From positions 4,030,001 through 4,094,000 of the forward strand of contig NZ_LT607752.1 of NCBI RefSeq assembly GCF_900090265.1: a stretch of 64,000 bases of DNA. The letters are read 5' to 3'. The translations under genes and the position numbers were made by a program. Position 1 is the stretch's first letter. The number at the start of each line of letters is the position of its first letter. Below, one piece after another: positions 34,387 through 42,153 of this stretch. The notes below the pieces were generated by a model that had not been told where the DNA came from, ran no database searches, and saw nothing but the letters and a program-made list of their open reading frames with translations. This stretch comes from Micromonospora rifamycinica. Its GTDB lineage: Bacteria > Actinomycetota > Actinomycetes > Mycobacteriales > Micromonosporaceae.

Positions 34387-34662
34387 AGGACTCGCCTCCT
34401 CCATTCGTCGAGGTCTGCGCCGCGCAGTGCCCGAGCTCCGATGATCTTGTATGTGCTCGTCGCACCGATGCGGTCACACAGTGCGGCGATCACTCGACCA
34501 CTGTCGGCCATCCCCATGATGATGAGCAGCAGATCCCCGAGAACGCGCTCGTGGCGTAGGCCCGACGGGGCGTACAGCGCCTGGGTCGTCGTCTACGCCG
34601 ACGCCGTTGCGGCTGGCGTTGTCCAGGCCCTCGTCGGTCCAGACGTACTCGCGATCCGACAC
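34383..34662 (-). pseudogene. BrnT-like toxin gene with a single-base frameshift
   Basis: The frame from GTG 34662 reads SDREYVWTDEGLDNASRNGV then VGVDDD before it changes character and stops at 34474. From about 34583 another frame reads QALYAPSGLRHERVLGDLLL, IIMGMADSGRVIAALCDRIG, ATSTYKIIGARALRGADLDE, WRRRVL, and stops at 34383, overlapping the antitoxin ATG. Removing one C from the CCC near 34583 joins them into a 92-residue protein. Its W-x-x-E/D start, central G-R-V strand and Y-x-I-I-x-A-R ending resemble BrnT ribonuclease toxins. DUF4258 proteins are an alternative. It is either a true inactivating mutation or a sequence error. Confidence 0.7.
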
Positions 34663-34707
34663 CCCCAAAGCGTAACACGTTGTAATACGCCCGCTGTGGA
34701 GCTGCGA

Positions 34708-35267
34708 TCAGAGGGCCGGCCCCCAGGCGTACGCGGTCAGGGGCGGGTCGAGCGGGGCGCGGGTGAGCCGGTTGGCGAGGGTCGAGATGGTGTACGTCCC
34801 GACCCCGAGCACCACGTCCAGGGCGTGCCGGGGCCGGTAGCCGGCGTCGAGGAAGGCGGTCAGCTCGTCGTCCGGCACGTCACCGGCGTGGTCGAGGACG
34901 GCGACGGTGAACCGGCGCAGCGCCGCCAGCCGGGGTTCGGGCAGCTCGGTGCCGTCGCGCAGCGCGGCGATCAGGTCAGCGGCGGTGCCCAGCCGGGTCA
35001 GGGTGGCGGTGTGCATCGCCACGCAGAGGTGGCACCGGTTGCGGGCGGCGACGGTCAACACCACCACCTCCCGCTCGACCGGTGCGAGGTCGGTGGCCTC
35101 GAAGGTCGCGGTGCGGTCAGGAACCCCCTGAGCAGTTCGGGGGACTCGGCCATCAGACCGACCGCGCCAGGCAGGTGGCCGAGCTTCCGCCGTACGCCGG
35201 CCATGGTCGGCCGGGCGGCGTCGGGCGCGGTGTCGAGGGTGTGGACGGTGAAGGTCGGTCGGGACAT
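34708..35267 (-). pseudogene. AhpD-like carboxymuconolactone decarboxylase-family gene with a frameshift
   Basis: The start at ATG 35267 gives SRPTFTVHTLDTAPDAARPT then MAGVRRKLGHLPGAVGLMAE and SPELLRGFLTA. The rest of the family pattern continues in a second frame from about 35113: ATFEATDLAPVEREVVVLTV, AARNRCHLCVAMHTATLT with the redox CxxC-x3-H motif, down to 34708. The total length of 560 nt is one base short of 187 codons, so a single deletion near the GACCGCACCGCGACC segment explains it. The intact protein would be a peroxidase-like thiol enzyme. It is divergent from a MarR regulator that probably controls it. Confidence 0.75.
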
Positions 35268-35290
35268 GGCGGTACCCCTCACGTACGATA

Positions 35291-35329
35291 GTCAACGTGG
35301 TTGTCGAAACAGTAAACCAGGTTGTCGAA
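35291..35329. promoter_or_regulatory. Two-copy operator in front of the MarR gene
   Basis: GTCAACGTGGTTGTCGAA (35291-35308) and GTAAACCAGGTTGTCGAA (35312-35329) agree at 15 of 18 positions and are 21 bp apart, two helical turns. Each contains an imperfect palindrome of GTNAAC and GTTGTC. They fill the 63-bp gap between the divergent AhpD-like and MarR genes and end just before the MarR ATG, as expected for autoregulation. Confidence 0.6.
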
Positions 35330-35330
35330 C

Positions 35331-35807
35331 ATGTCGACGGGTGACCCCGAGCGGCCCGGTTTCGTGCTGCCCCTGCTGCTGCTCGCCGGCTTCCGCAGCC
35401 TGGTCGACGACCTGCACGCCGAGCTGGCCCGGCAGGGGCACCCCGAGCTGCGGCCGGCACACGGCTTCGTGCTCCAGGCCGTCGGCGCACAGGGCACCAC
35501 CGCGTCCGACCTGGGCCACCGCCTCGGCGTCTCGAAGCAGGCCGCCGGCAAGACCGTCGACCGGCTGGTCGCCCTCGGCTACCTGGAACGCGCCGACGAC
35601 CCGGCCGACGCCCGCCGCAAACTGATCCGGATGACCGAAAAGGGCGTCGACGGACTACGCCGCTCGGCGACGGTCTTCGACGCGCTCCGGGAACGCTGGG
35701 TGGCCCGGCTCGGCGCGGAGCGGGTGGCCGCCCTGGAGGACGACCTCCGCACGGTCACCCCGCCGGACACCTTCCGCCTCGACGTCCCCGGCTGGTTCGG
35801 CACCTGA
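35331..35807 (+). CDS. MarR family transcriptional regulator
   Basis: Encodes 158 aa. Winged helix at residues 45-105: GTTASDLGHRLGVSKQAAGKTVDRLVALGYLERADDPADARRKLIRMTEKG, with the DxR wing typical of MarR. The ATG 35331 is used in place of the TTG at 35322, which lies inside the operator. It is divergent from the AhpD-like gene, and the shared 63-bp gap holds two similar operator sites, so it probably represses both and responds to an oxidant or aromatic ligand (inference). Confidence 0.88.
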   Translation: MSTGDPERPGFVLPLLLLAGFRSLVDDLHAELARQGHPELRPAHGFVLQAVGAQGTTASDLGHRLGVSKQAAGKTVDRLVALGYLERADDPADARRKLIRMTEKGVDGLRRSATVFDALRERWVARLGAERVAALEDDLRTVTPPDTFRLDVPGWFGT

Positions 35808-35893
35808 CCGCCCGACCCGCGCGAGCTGCGTGGGGGTGCCCGTCGGGTGACTGGCCCGGAACGGAGCGGTAGTCTCTTGAACCGGAACTCCGT

Positions 35894-35949
35894 ATCCCGG
35901 CTCGGGGAGTACGTCGCAGGAAGAGCCGGGGATCCCGCTCCTACGCGGG
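35894..35949 (+). promoter_or_regulatory. Structured leader before the LLM oxidoreductase gene
   Basis: ATCCCGGCTC (35894-35903) pairs with GAGCCGGGGAT (35923-35933) with one bulged G, and CCCGC (35934-35938) pairs with GCGGG (35945-35949) right after it. The two hairpins end about 50 nt before the start codon. This may be a transcription or translation control element; I do not recognise a known riboswitch. Confidence 0.3.
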
Positions 35950-36001
35950 CAGGAGAGGGCGACAGCCGTTGAATGCTGCCCATCTCCAAGGAGAACACCC
36001 C

Positions 36002-36829
36002 ATGCAACTCGGCCTCGGTCTGCCGATCGGCACCCCACGCGTGCTCACCGACTGGGCACGACGTGCGGAGTCATCCGGATTCGACACCCTCGCCCTACTC
36101 GACCGGCTCGCCTACCACAACCCCGAACCGCTCGTGGCACTGTCCGTGCTGGCCGGCGCTACGTCCCGGATCCGGTTGCAGACCGAGGTGCTGCTCGGCC
36201 CGCTGCGCGCCACCGCCCTGCTGGCCAAACAGGTCGCCACCCTCGACGTCATGTCCGGCGGTCGATTCACGCTCGGCATCGGCATCGGCGGTCGCGAGGA
36301 CGACCACGCCGCTGCCGGCACCCCCGTCACCGCCCGGGGCAGGCACCTGGAGACCCAGCTCACCGAACTGCGCCGGATCTGGCACGGCAAGCCCTACCAG
36401 AACACGACCATCGGCCCACGACCCGGCATCCCTGGCGGGCCACCCATCCTCATCGGTGCGTTCGCGCCCGTCGCACTACGGCGGGTTGCCCGTCATGGTG
36501 ACGGTTTCCTGTGCGCGGCACCCCTCGCCTGGGCCGACCGGCTGGTCCGCACCGTTCAGGACGAATGGACCGCCGTCGGGCGCAGCGGTCGTCCTCGGCT
36601 CGTCTGTCAGGTGAACGTCGCCCTCGGCTCGGCCGCCGCACCGGCTCGCGCAGCCATCGCCGCCTACTACGGCCGCGACGACTGGGGCGTTCCGATCGCC
36701 GATCCGAAGGAACTCCTCGACACCGTCGCCGCCTACCGCGCCTTCGGCGCCGACGAACTCGTCCTGTACTGCTACGCCGACGATCCCGCCCAGGTGGACG
36801 CCCTCGCCCGGGCCCTCGATCTCACCTGA
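36002..36829 (+). CDS. LLM class flavin-dependent oxidoreductase (luciferase-like)
   Basis: Encodes 275 aa of TIM-barrel luciferase-like fold: LGLGLPIGTPRVLTDWARRAESSGFDTLALLDRL at the N-terminus, the conserved VLLGPLRATALLAKQVATLDVMSGGRFTLGIGIGGREDD and the C-terminal AYRAFGADELVLYCYADDPAQVDALA. Members use FMN or coenzyme F420 to oxidise or reduce small organics; the substrate here is unknown. The ATG 36002 has AAGGAG at 9 bp. The upstream leader (35808-36001) contains two adjacent hairpins. Confidence 0.88.
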   Translation: MQLGLGLPIGTPRVLTDWARRAESSGFDTLALLDRLAYHNPEPLVALSVLAGATSRIRLQTEVLLGPLRATALLAKQVATLDVMSGGRFTLGIGIGGREDDHAAAGTPVTARGRHLETQLTELRRIWHGKPYQNTTIGPRPGIPGGPPILIGAFAPVALRRVARHGDGFLCAAPLAWADRLVRTVQDEWTAVGRSGRPRLVCQVNVALGSAAAPARAAIAAYYGRDDWGVPIADPKELLDTVAAYRAFGADELVLYCYADDPAQVDALARALDLT

Positions 36830-36882
36830 GCGAGGCACCGCGGCAGGTCGATCGTCAAGCGGCCGACGACCCGGGGTCCACG

Positions 36883-38370
36883 TCAGCGCTCGACGTCGTA
36901 GAGCACCCCGGGATCGACCAACACGACGTCCGGTCGGGCGGACGCGACCTGGACGAGTTCTTCGGTGAAGCCCTCGGCGCTCACCAGGAGCAGGCGCGTA
37001 CCGTCGGCGTCGACTCCGGACCTGCCCCGGAGGAGGTCCCGCAGGCGCGTCAGCCGTCCGAGGTCCGAAAGAGCCAGCCGACGCCCCCACTTCACCTCAC
37101 CGATCGCCAGCAACGGGCGCGGGCCGTCCCCCATCGGCGGCTCACCGAGCGCCACCAGGTCGATTTCGTGGCTGGTCCGGCTCGCCGAGTCGGTGAGGGT
37201 GGCCGCGCCGACCTCGGCCACCGCACCCCCCAGCAGATCCGGATCGGCGAAGCGCACCGCCCACTGCCGGACGATCTCCTCGAACCTCGGCCCCAGGATG
37301 GCGCTCGCATACCGGCGCTGCGATCGTCGCCAGACCTCCAGACCACGCCGTTGCTCCAACGCTGTCCAGGCAGGCCGCATCACCGCCTGGTAGAAGGAGA
37401 TCAACGGCTCGGTGATCCGATAGTTGCTGCGGCCGGTACGCAGGAGGTCGGGCTCCCGGACCAACAATCCGGCGTCCTCCAGGACGGAGAGCGGGTGTTG
37501 CAGGTCGGTGGCCTTGCGCCCGATGTAGCCCGCGATCCCACCCCGGCTGGCGTTCCCCTCCGCCACGGCGGCGAGCACGGAGTGGTACAGCGCTGCGTCC
37601 CGCAGATCGGGGTCCTCCGCGAGCAGATACCGGGCCTCCCGGAACAATGGTCGCGCCGGATTCAGCACGGCGCGGACCACCCACGGGTCGAAGTCCGCCG
37701 GACCGGAGGGTGCGTCGTCCTGCACGTACTCGCGTCGGTAGGCGGGCGTCCCGCCGACGATGGCGAAGACCCGCACCGCCAACAGCGGATCGTCGAGCCC
37801 CCAGAAGGCGGCCGCCGCCCGGTAGTCCAGGGGCCGGACCGGCAACTCCAGCCCGGCCCGGCCGCGCAGCGGTGCCGAGCCGGCGAGCAGGCCGCCCATG
37901 AAGGACAGGGCAGAGCCACACAGCAACAGGCGGGCGCGGGATCCGGTGCGCTCCGGCCGTCCCGGAGTCAGTGCGTGTTGGATGATCGACGGCAGATCCC
38001 GTGCCGCCCGTACCAGGTAGGGAAACTCGTCGATCACCACCGGCACCGGCCGGTCGCTGCCGAGGGCGAGCAGCGCGTCCACAGCCGCCGCCCAGTCCGG
38101 AAGCCGCACCGGGCCGGGAGCACCCACGAACGCGCCGAGCGCCTCCCCGAGCCGCCGGAGCGACTCGGTCGACGTCGCCTCCGTGGCACCGAAGTAGAAG
38201 CCGCCGCTGCTCCGGGCGAGTTCGTAGAGCAGCAACGTCTTGCCCTGCCGACGACGTCCGCTCACTACGCCGAGCGTCGCACCGGGGCGCTCGTCCGCCG
38301 CGAAGCGGGCAAGCTCCGCCCACTCGATCTCCCGGTCGAAGATCCCCGCAGGCTTCGCAAGCTCATGCAT
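36883..38370 (-). CDS. AAA ATPase with winged-helix and DUF234-type PD-(D/E)XK domain
   Basis: Encodes 495 aa. Order of domains: ATPase with Walker A GRRRQGKT (residues 38-45) and Walker B VVIDE (111-115); a winged-helix segment (about 265-325: GGIAGYIGRKATDLQHPLSV..GLLVRE); and a C-terminal nuclease-like core with D404 (HEIDLVA) and E425-V-K427 (IGEVKWGRR). This is the archaeal-type ATPase_2 plus DUF234 layout, common in archaea and scattered in actinobacteria as stand-alone genes. Function is unknown. The start ATG 38370 lies 17 bp from a perfect 33-bp palindrome (38388-38420), so DNA binding and autoregulation are likely. Isolated between unrelated genes; possibly acquired. Confidence 0.8.
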   Translation of the reverse strand: MHELAKPAGIFDREIEWAELARFAADERPGATLGVVSGRRRQGKTLLLYELARSSGGFYFGATEATSTESLRRLGEALGAFVGAPGPVRLPDWAAAVDALLALGSDRPVPVVIDEFPYLVRAARDLPSIIQHALTPGRPERTGSRARLLLCGSALSFMGGLLAGSAPLRGRAGLELPVRPLDYRAAAAFWGLDDPLLAVRVFAIVGGTPAYRREYVQDDAPSGPADFDPWVVRAVLNPARPLFREARYLLAEDPDLRDAALYHSVLAAVAEGNASRGGIAGYIGRKATDLQHPLSVLEDAGLLVREPDLLRTGRSNYRITEPLISFYQAVMRPAWTALEQRRGLEVWRRSQRRYASAILGPRFEEIVRQWAVRFADPDLLGGAVAEVGAATLTDSASRTSHEIDLVALGEPPMGDGPRPLLAIGEVKWGRRLALSDLGRLTRLRDLLRGRSGVDADGTRLLLVSAEGFTEELVQVASARPDVVLVDPGVLYDVER

Positions 38371-38387
38371 CACGGCCTCCGCAGCTC

Positions 38388-38420
38388 GTATAACTACACT
38401 TCTTAGAAGTGTAGTTATAC
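38388..38420. promoter_or_regulatory. 33-bp perfect palindrome upstream of the AAA ATPase gene
   Basis: GTATAACTACACTTCT, a central T, then AGAAGTGTAGTTATAC: 16-bp arms with no mismatch. It is two-thirds A/T in a region that is otherwise strongly G/C-rich. It lies 17 bp before the ATPase ATG and 56 bp before the small gene on the other strand. Best read as a repressor-type operator overlapping a promoter, possibly for the ATPase's own winged-helix domain. Confidence 0.7.
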
Positions 38421-38476
38421 GTTTTGCAGACGGTGCGGGGTCGACACACCGGGTTCCTCCGGCCGAGGATGGACGC

Positions 38477-38698
38477 ATGGACGACGCGTACACGGTGGGC
38501 GATCCGGACGGTCTCTCCCCGCTCCAGCGGGAGATCCGCGACGCGGTGGCCCGGGAGCTGCACGCCCAGTTCGCCCTGCGCGCCGATCACCTCGACCTGG
38601 CCGACCTGCCGGAGGTCGCCTACCAGGTGACCCTGGGCGTCGACCGGGTGCTCACCGGCCGACTCACTCCACCCCGGCGTACGAGTGCAGGCCGGTGA
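38477..38698 (+). CDS. small hypothetical protein
   Basis: Encodes 73 aa starting at ATG 38477 (MDDAYTVGDPDGLSPLQREI). It is acidic at the N-terminus, has a helical middle (RDAVARELHAQFALRADHLDLADL) and a basic end, with no known motif. A purine-rich CCGAGGATGGACGC lies just before it. Its last 35 bp overlap the end of ccsB on the opposite strand. The codon pattern is compatible with a gene, but the overlap keeps confidence moderate. Confidence 0.5.
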   Translation: MDDAYTVGDPDGLSPLQREIRDAVARELHAQFALRADHLDLADLPEVAYQVTLGVDRVLTGRLTPPRRTSAGR

Positions 38699-39662
38699 AG
38701 AAGAAGTTCACCCCGAACAGGTTCATCAGCACGGTCAGGAAGCCGAGCACCGCGATCCAGGTCGCCACGTTGCGCCGGACGCTGGGCGTGGCGCGGGCGT
38801 GCAGGTAACCGGCGTAGACCACCCAGGAGATGAACGCCCAGGTCTCCTTCGGATCCCAGCCCCAGGCCCGACCCCAGGCCGCTTCGGCCCAGATCGCGCC
38901 CGCGATCACCGCGAACGTGAAGATCGGGAACGAGAAGGCGTGCAGCGCGAAGGTCAGCCGCTCCAGGTCGGCCGCCCCGGGCAGTCGCCGGGCCAGCGTG
39001 TACGGGAAGCTGCGCCGCCCCTGCTCGTAGCCGTTGCGCAGCAGGAACGACACCGCCGGCACCACGCCCAGCAGGAAGATGCCGGAGGAGAAGACGATCG
39101 TCGACACGTGGATGATGAACCAGTACGACTGGAGCGCCGGCATCAGCGGCACCACCGGGACGTACAGCTTCAGCTCGGCGAAGGCCAGCAGCAGCACCAT
39201 GACCAGGGTGAGGAACAGCCCGAGCCGGCGCAGCGACGGCCGCTTCCCGAGCACCACGAGCCAGGCGGCGGTCCCGATCCAGGTGACCGTCAGCACGAAC
39301 TCGTACATGTTGCCCCAGGGCATCCGGTCGGCCGCGATCCCCCGGGTGACCAGTGCGCCGAGGTGCAGCGCGGCGGCGAGGACGGTCAGCCCGGCGGCGA
39401 TCCGGCCGGCCAGCCGGGCCCGCCCCGCCGAACGGCTCGGCCGGCTCGACGGCGGCGCGGTGGTGTCACCGGGTGCCGGGCCGTCGACCTTGTCGACAGC
39501 CGGCCCACCGACGCCCGCGCCGACCAGCTCCCGGGCCGGGGCGACCCGGGCCGCCACCGCACGGACGTTGCCCAGGGCGTACTCGACGGCGTGGCTGATC
39601 ATCGCGACCAGGTACACCAGGATCGCGAACGTCACCAACTGGTCGGAGACTGCGGACATCAC
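38664..39662 (-). CDS. ccsB: cytochrome c biogenesis protein CcsB/ResC
   Basis: Encodes 332 aa with about eight membrane helices. The heme-handling WWD motif is present in AAWGRAWGWDPKETWAFISW, and conserved His residues flank it (YSYWFIIHVSTIVFSSG-type segment and YLHARATP). Together with ResB it delivers heme and ligates it to apocytochrome c (System II). Its start overlaps the resB stop by 4 bp. The N-terminal loop (residues 40-80) is poorly conserved. Confidence 0.92.
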   Translation of the reverse strand: MMSAVSDQLVTFAILVYLVAMISHAVEYALGNVRAVAARVAPARELVGAGVGGPAVDKVDGPAPGDTTAPPSSRPSRSAGRARLAGRIAAGLTVLAAALHLGALVTRGIAADRMPWGNMYEFVLTVTWIGTAAWLVVLGKRPSLRRLGLFLTLVMVLLLAFAELKLYVPVVPLMPALQSYWFIIHVSTIVFSSGIFLLGVVPAVSFLLRNGYEQGRRSFPYTLARRLPGAADLERLTFALHAFSFPIFTFAVIAGAIWAEAAWGRAWGWDPKETWAFISWVVYAGYLHARATPSVRRNVATWIAVLGFLTVLMNLFGVNFFFTGLHSYAGVE

Positions 39663-41278
39663 TCGACTCCCTCTCGCGCCGGCCGGTCGGGCCGCCCGTC
39701 GTCGCGTACCGCCGCGACGAGGGACGCGAACTCGTCGGCGAACCCTGGATGCTCGGTGCGCGGCAGCCCACCGGCCGCCACCAAACTACTACCGCTCGTC
39801 GGAGATCCACTGTCGGGGGGCGTCACCCGGAACCAGACCCGCCGCCGCCGGCCGAACAGCGACCCCATCAGCCCGACCAGCAGCACCACGCAGGCCCCCA
39901 GCATCAACTTCTCGCCCGGGTCGTGCCGGACGGAGAGGGTGACGTACCGCTTGGTGCCGAGGAACTCCAGCCTGCTGCCGTCGTCCAGGGTCCACGTCTC
40001 GCCCGGGGCCAGCTTCCTGTTGCCCACCTGCTTGAGCTTGCCGTTGGTCACCTGGCGCTGGTCGAGCTGGTAGACCGAGCCGGGGATGCCGGCGTCCAGC
40101 CCCAGGTTGCCCCGGTAGGCGGCCAGCACCACGGCCGGGTTGCGCTCCTCGGGGAACCGCGACGACGCGAACGGCGCGGTGTCCGGTGCGGTCGGCAGGT
40201 AGAGCCCCTCGAAGGCGACCTGCTGGTTGGCGTCCCGCCGGCCGGTCGCCGGGTCGACGTTGGCGTCCGGGAAGGCGGCCACCCCCTCGCTGGTGAGGTT
40301 GGCGTCGCCGCTGGTCAGGAACGGCACCGTGCTGGTCTGGCTGCGGCCGTACCGGTCGGTGTACCGCAGGATCGGGGCGTAGCCGTGGCCCAGCAGGTAG
40401 ACGTTGGCCGGGCCGAGCCGCAGCGGCGAGTTGACCGAGAAGTCGGCGGTCCGCCGGTCCGAGCCGTCCGGGCGGTCGACGGTCACCGTGGCACGGTAAC
40501 TCTCCGGCTGCCCGGACGGCAGGAACCGGGCGTCGAACCTGTCCAGGGTGAGGCAGAACGACGGCAGGTCGGCGCTGTCCACGCGGGGGCCGAGCTTCGC
40601 CTCGGCGTACTGCTGGCGGGTGTTGCAGAAGGCGTTGTCCGCGCCCGTGACGAGCAGGCGGTTGCCGTGCCAGCCGTACCACGAGCCGAGCGCGACCCCG
40701 AGCAGCATGGCCACCAGCGAGGTGTGGAACAGCAGGTTGCCGGTCTCCTTGAGGTAGCCCTTCTCGGCGGAGACCTCGTTGCCGCGCACCTCGACCCGCC
40801 ACCGGCGGCGACGCAGCACGGCGGCGATGGCCTGCGGGTCGGCGGCGCCCGGCGCCTCCAGCACGGTGTGCTGCGGCAGCCGGTCCATCCGCTTCGGCGC
40901 GGCCGGCGGCCGGGACCGCAGCGCCCGCAGGTGATCGCGCATCCGGGGCAGGATGCAGCCCACCAGCGAGGTGAACAGCAACAGGTAGATGGCGGAGAAC
41001 CAGACCGAGCCGAACACCTCGAACGCGCCGATCCGGTCGAGCTGCGGGGCCAGCTCCGGGTGCTCGACGAAGTACCGGTTGACGTTCTCCAGGTTGACCC
41101 CGCGCTGCGGCAGCACCGAGCCGGGGATGGCCGCGACCGCGAGCAGGAACAGCAGGATCAACGCGGTACGCATGCTGGTCAGCTGCCGCCACGAGTTGCG
41201 CAGCAGGGCGAGCAGCGGGTTCGGCCGGCGGGGGGCCTCGGCGGGTGGGCTGGCCGGCCGGTCGTCCACGGTCGTCAT
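39659..41278 (-). CDS. resB: cytochrome c biogenesis protein ResB
   Basis: Encodes 539 aa from ATG 41278, which overlaps the ccdA stop by one base (TGATG). Three N-terminal helices (about 37-55, 95-118 and 190-210) are followed by a large extracytoplasmic domain (to about 470), a last helix near 485-505 and a cytoplasmic tail. Conserved starts such as NSWRQLTSMRTALILLFLLAVAAIPGSVLPQR and NLLFHTSLVAMLLGVALGSWYG identify the family. Works with CcsB as the System II synthetase. A frame extending to 41578 overlaps ccdA and is not used. Confidence 0.93.
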   Translation of the reverse strand: MTTVDDRPASPPAEAPRRPNPLLALLRNSWRQLTSMRTALILLFLLAVAAIPGSVLPQRGVNLENVNRYFVEHPELAPQLDRIGAFEVFGSVWFSAIYLLLFTSLVGCILPRMRDHLRALRSRPPAAPKRMDRLPQHTVLEAPGAADPQAIAAVLRRRRWRVEVRGNEVSAEKGYLKETGNLLFHTSLVAMLLGVALGSWYGWHGNRLLVTGADNAFCNTRQQYAEAKLGPRVDSADLPSFCLTLDRFDARFLPSGQPESYRATVTVDRPDGSDRRTADFSVNSPLRLGPANVYLLGHGYAPILRYTDRYGRSQTSTVPFLTSGDANLTSEGVAAFPDANVDPATGRRDANQQVAFEGLYLPTAPDTAPFASSRFPEERNPAVVLAAYRGNLGLDAGIPGSVYQLDQRQVTNGKLKQVGNRKLAPGETWTLDDGSRLEFLGTKRYVTLSVRHDPGEKLMLGACVVLLVGLMGSLFGRRRRVWFRVTPPDSGSPTSGSSLVAAGGLPRTEHPGFADEFASLVAAVRDDGRPDRPAREGVE

Positions 41279-42153
41279 CAGATGCTCACCTCGCCGGGGC
41301 CGACGGTCGTCTGCAACCAGATCACGAAGTTCTGCCAGCCGCCGGTGACCAGCGCCAGGCCGATCAGGATCAGCAGCACCCCGCCGATCCGGGTCACCCA
41401 GCGGCTGTTGCGGCGGACCGCGCGGAACACCCCGAGCAGCCGGTGGAAACCCAGCCCGAAGACCACGAACGGCAACCCCAACCCGAGGCAGTACGCCACC
41501 GCCAGCACCACGGCCCGGTCGGTCTGCCCGCCGGTGGCGGCCATCCCGAGCACCGCGCCCAGCGTCGGGCCGGTGCACGGCATCCAGCTCAGCGCGAAGA
41601 CCGCGCCGAGCACCGGCGCACCGAGCAGGCCGGCGGCGGGCAGCCGCCGGATGCGCAGCTCCCGCTGCATCCCCGGGAGCACGCCCAGGTAGCTCAGCCC
41701 GAGCAGCACGATCAGCGCGCCGATGACGACCTGGAAGGTGCGCTCGTAGTCGAAGAAGATCCGGCCGAACCCGGCGAAGAGGATCGCGGTGGCGGTGAAG
41801 ACGACGGTGAAGCCGGCGATGAACAGCAGCGTCCCGGCCAACACCCGGCCCTTGACCGCCGCGACCGGCCGGGCCGCCGCCCGGGTCGCCACCGCCACCC
41901 CGCCGCCGGATGCCGACCCGCCGGTCGGGGCCGGATCACCGCCGGTCGGGGCGGGGTCCGCGCCGGCCGGGGCGGTCGCCCGGGCGCGGCCCTCCAGGTC
42001 GGTGCCGGCCAGGCCGGTCACGTACGACAGGTAGCCGGGCATCAGCGGCAGCACGCACGGGGAGAGGAAGCTGACCAGCCCGGCGAGCGCCGCCGCGCCG
42101 ATGGCCAGCAGCAGCGGGCCGGACTGGGCGAGTTCGCGGAACGTCTCGCCCAT
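41278..42153 (-). CDS. ccdA: cytochrome c biogenesis thiol-disulfide transporter CcdA
   Basis: Encodes 291 aa with six or seven helices. The redox Cys pair is visible in LSPCVLPLMPGYLSYVTGL and SWMPCTGPTLGAVLGMA. A loop of about 45 residues rich in Ala/Gly/Pro (after the first helix) contains a repeated PTGGDPAPTGG. CcdA moves electrons across the membrane to reduce TlpA/ResA-type thioredoxins and apocytochrome c. ATG 42153 overlaps the tlpA stop by one base. Confidence 0.92.
   Translation of the reverse strand: MGETFRELAQSGPLLLAIGAAALAGLVSFLSPCVLPLMPGYLSYVTGLAGTDLEGRARATAPAGADPAPTGGDPAPTGGSASGGGVAVATRAAARPVAAVKGRVLAGTLLFIAGFTVVFTATAILFAGFGRIFFDYERTFQVVIGALIVLLGLSYLGVLPGMQRELRIRRLPAAGLLGAPVLGAVFALSWMPCTGPTLGAVLGMAATGGQTDRAVVLAVAYCLGLGLPFVVFGLGFHRLLGVFRAVRRNSRWVTRIGGVLLILIGLALVTGGWQNFVIWLQTTVGPGEVSI

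Noticed and set aside
34474..34668. 64-residue ORF as a stand-alone gene
   Set aside because: Its first 25 residues continue naturally in another frame after a one-base correction; the remainder is a frameshift product.
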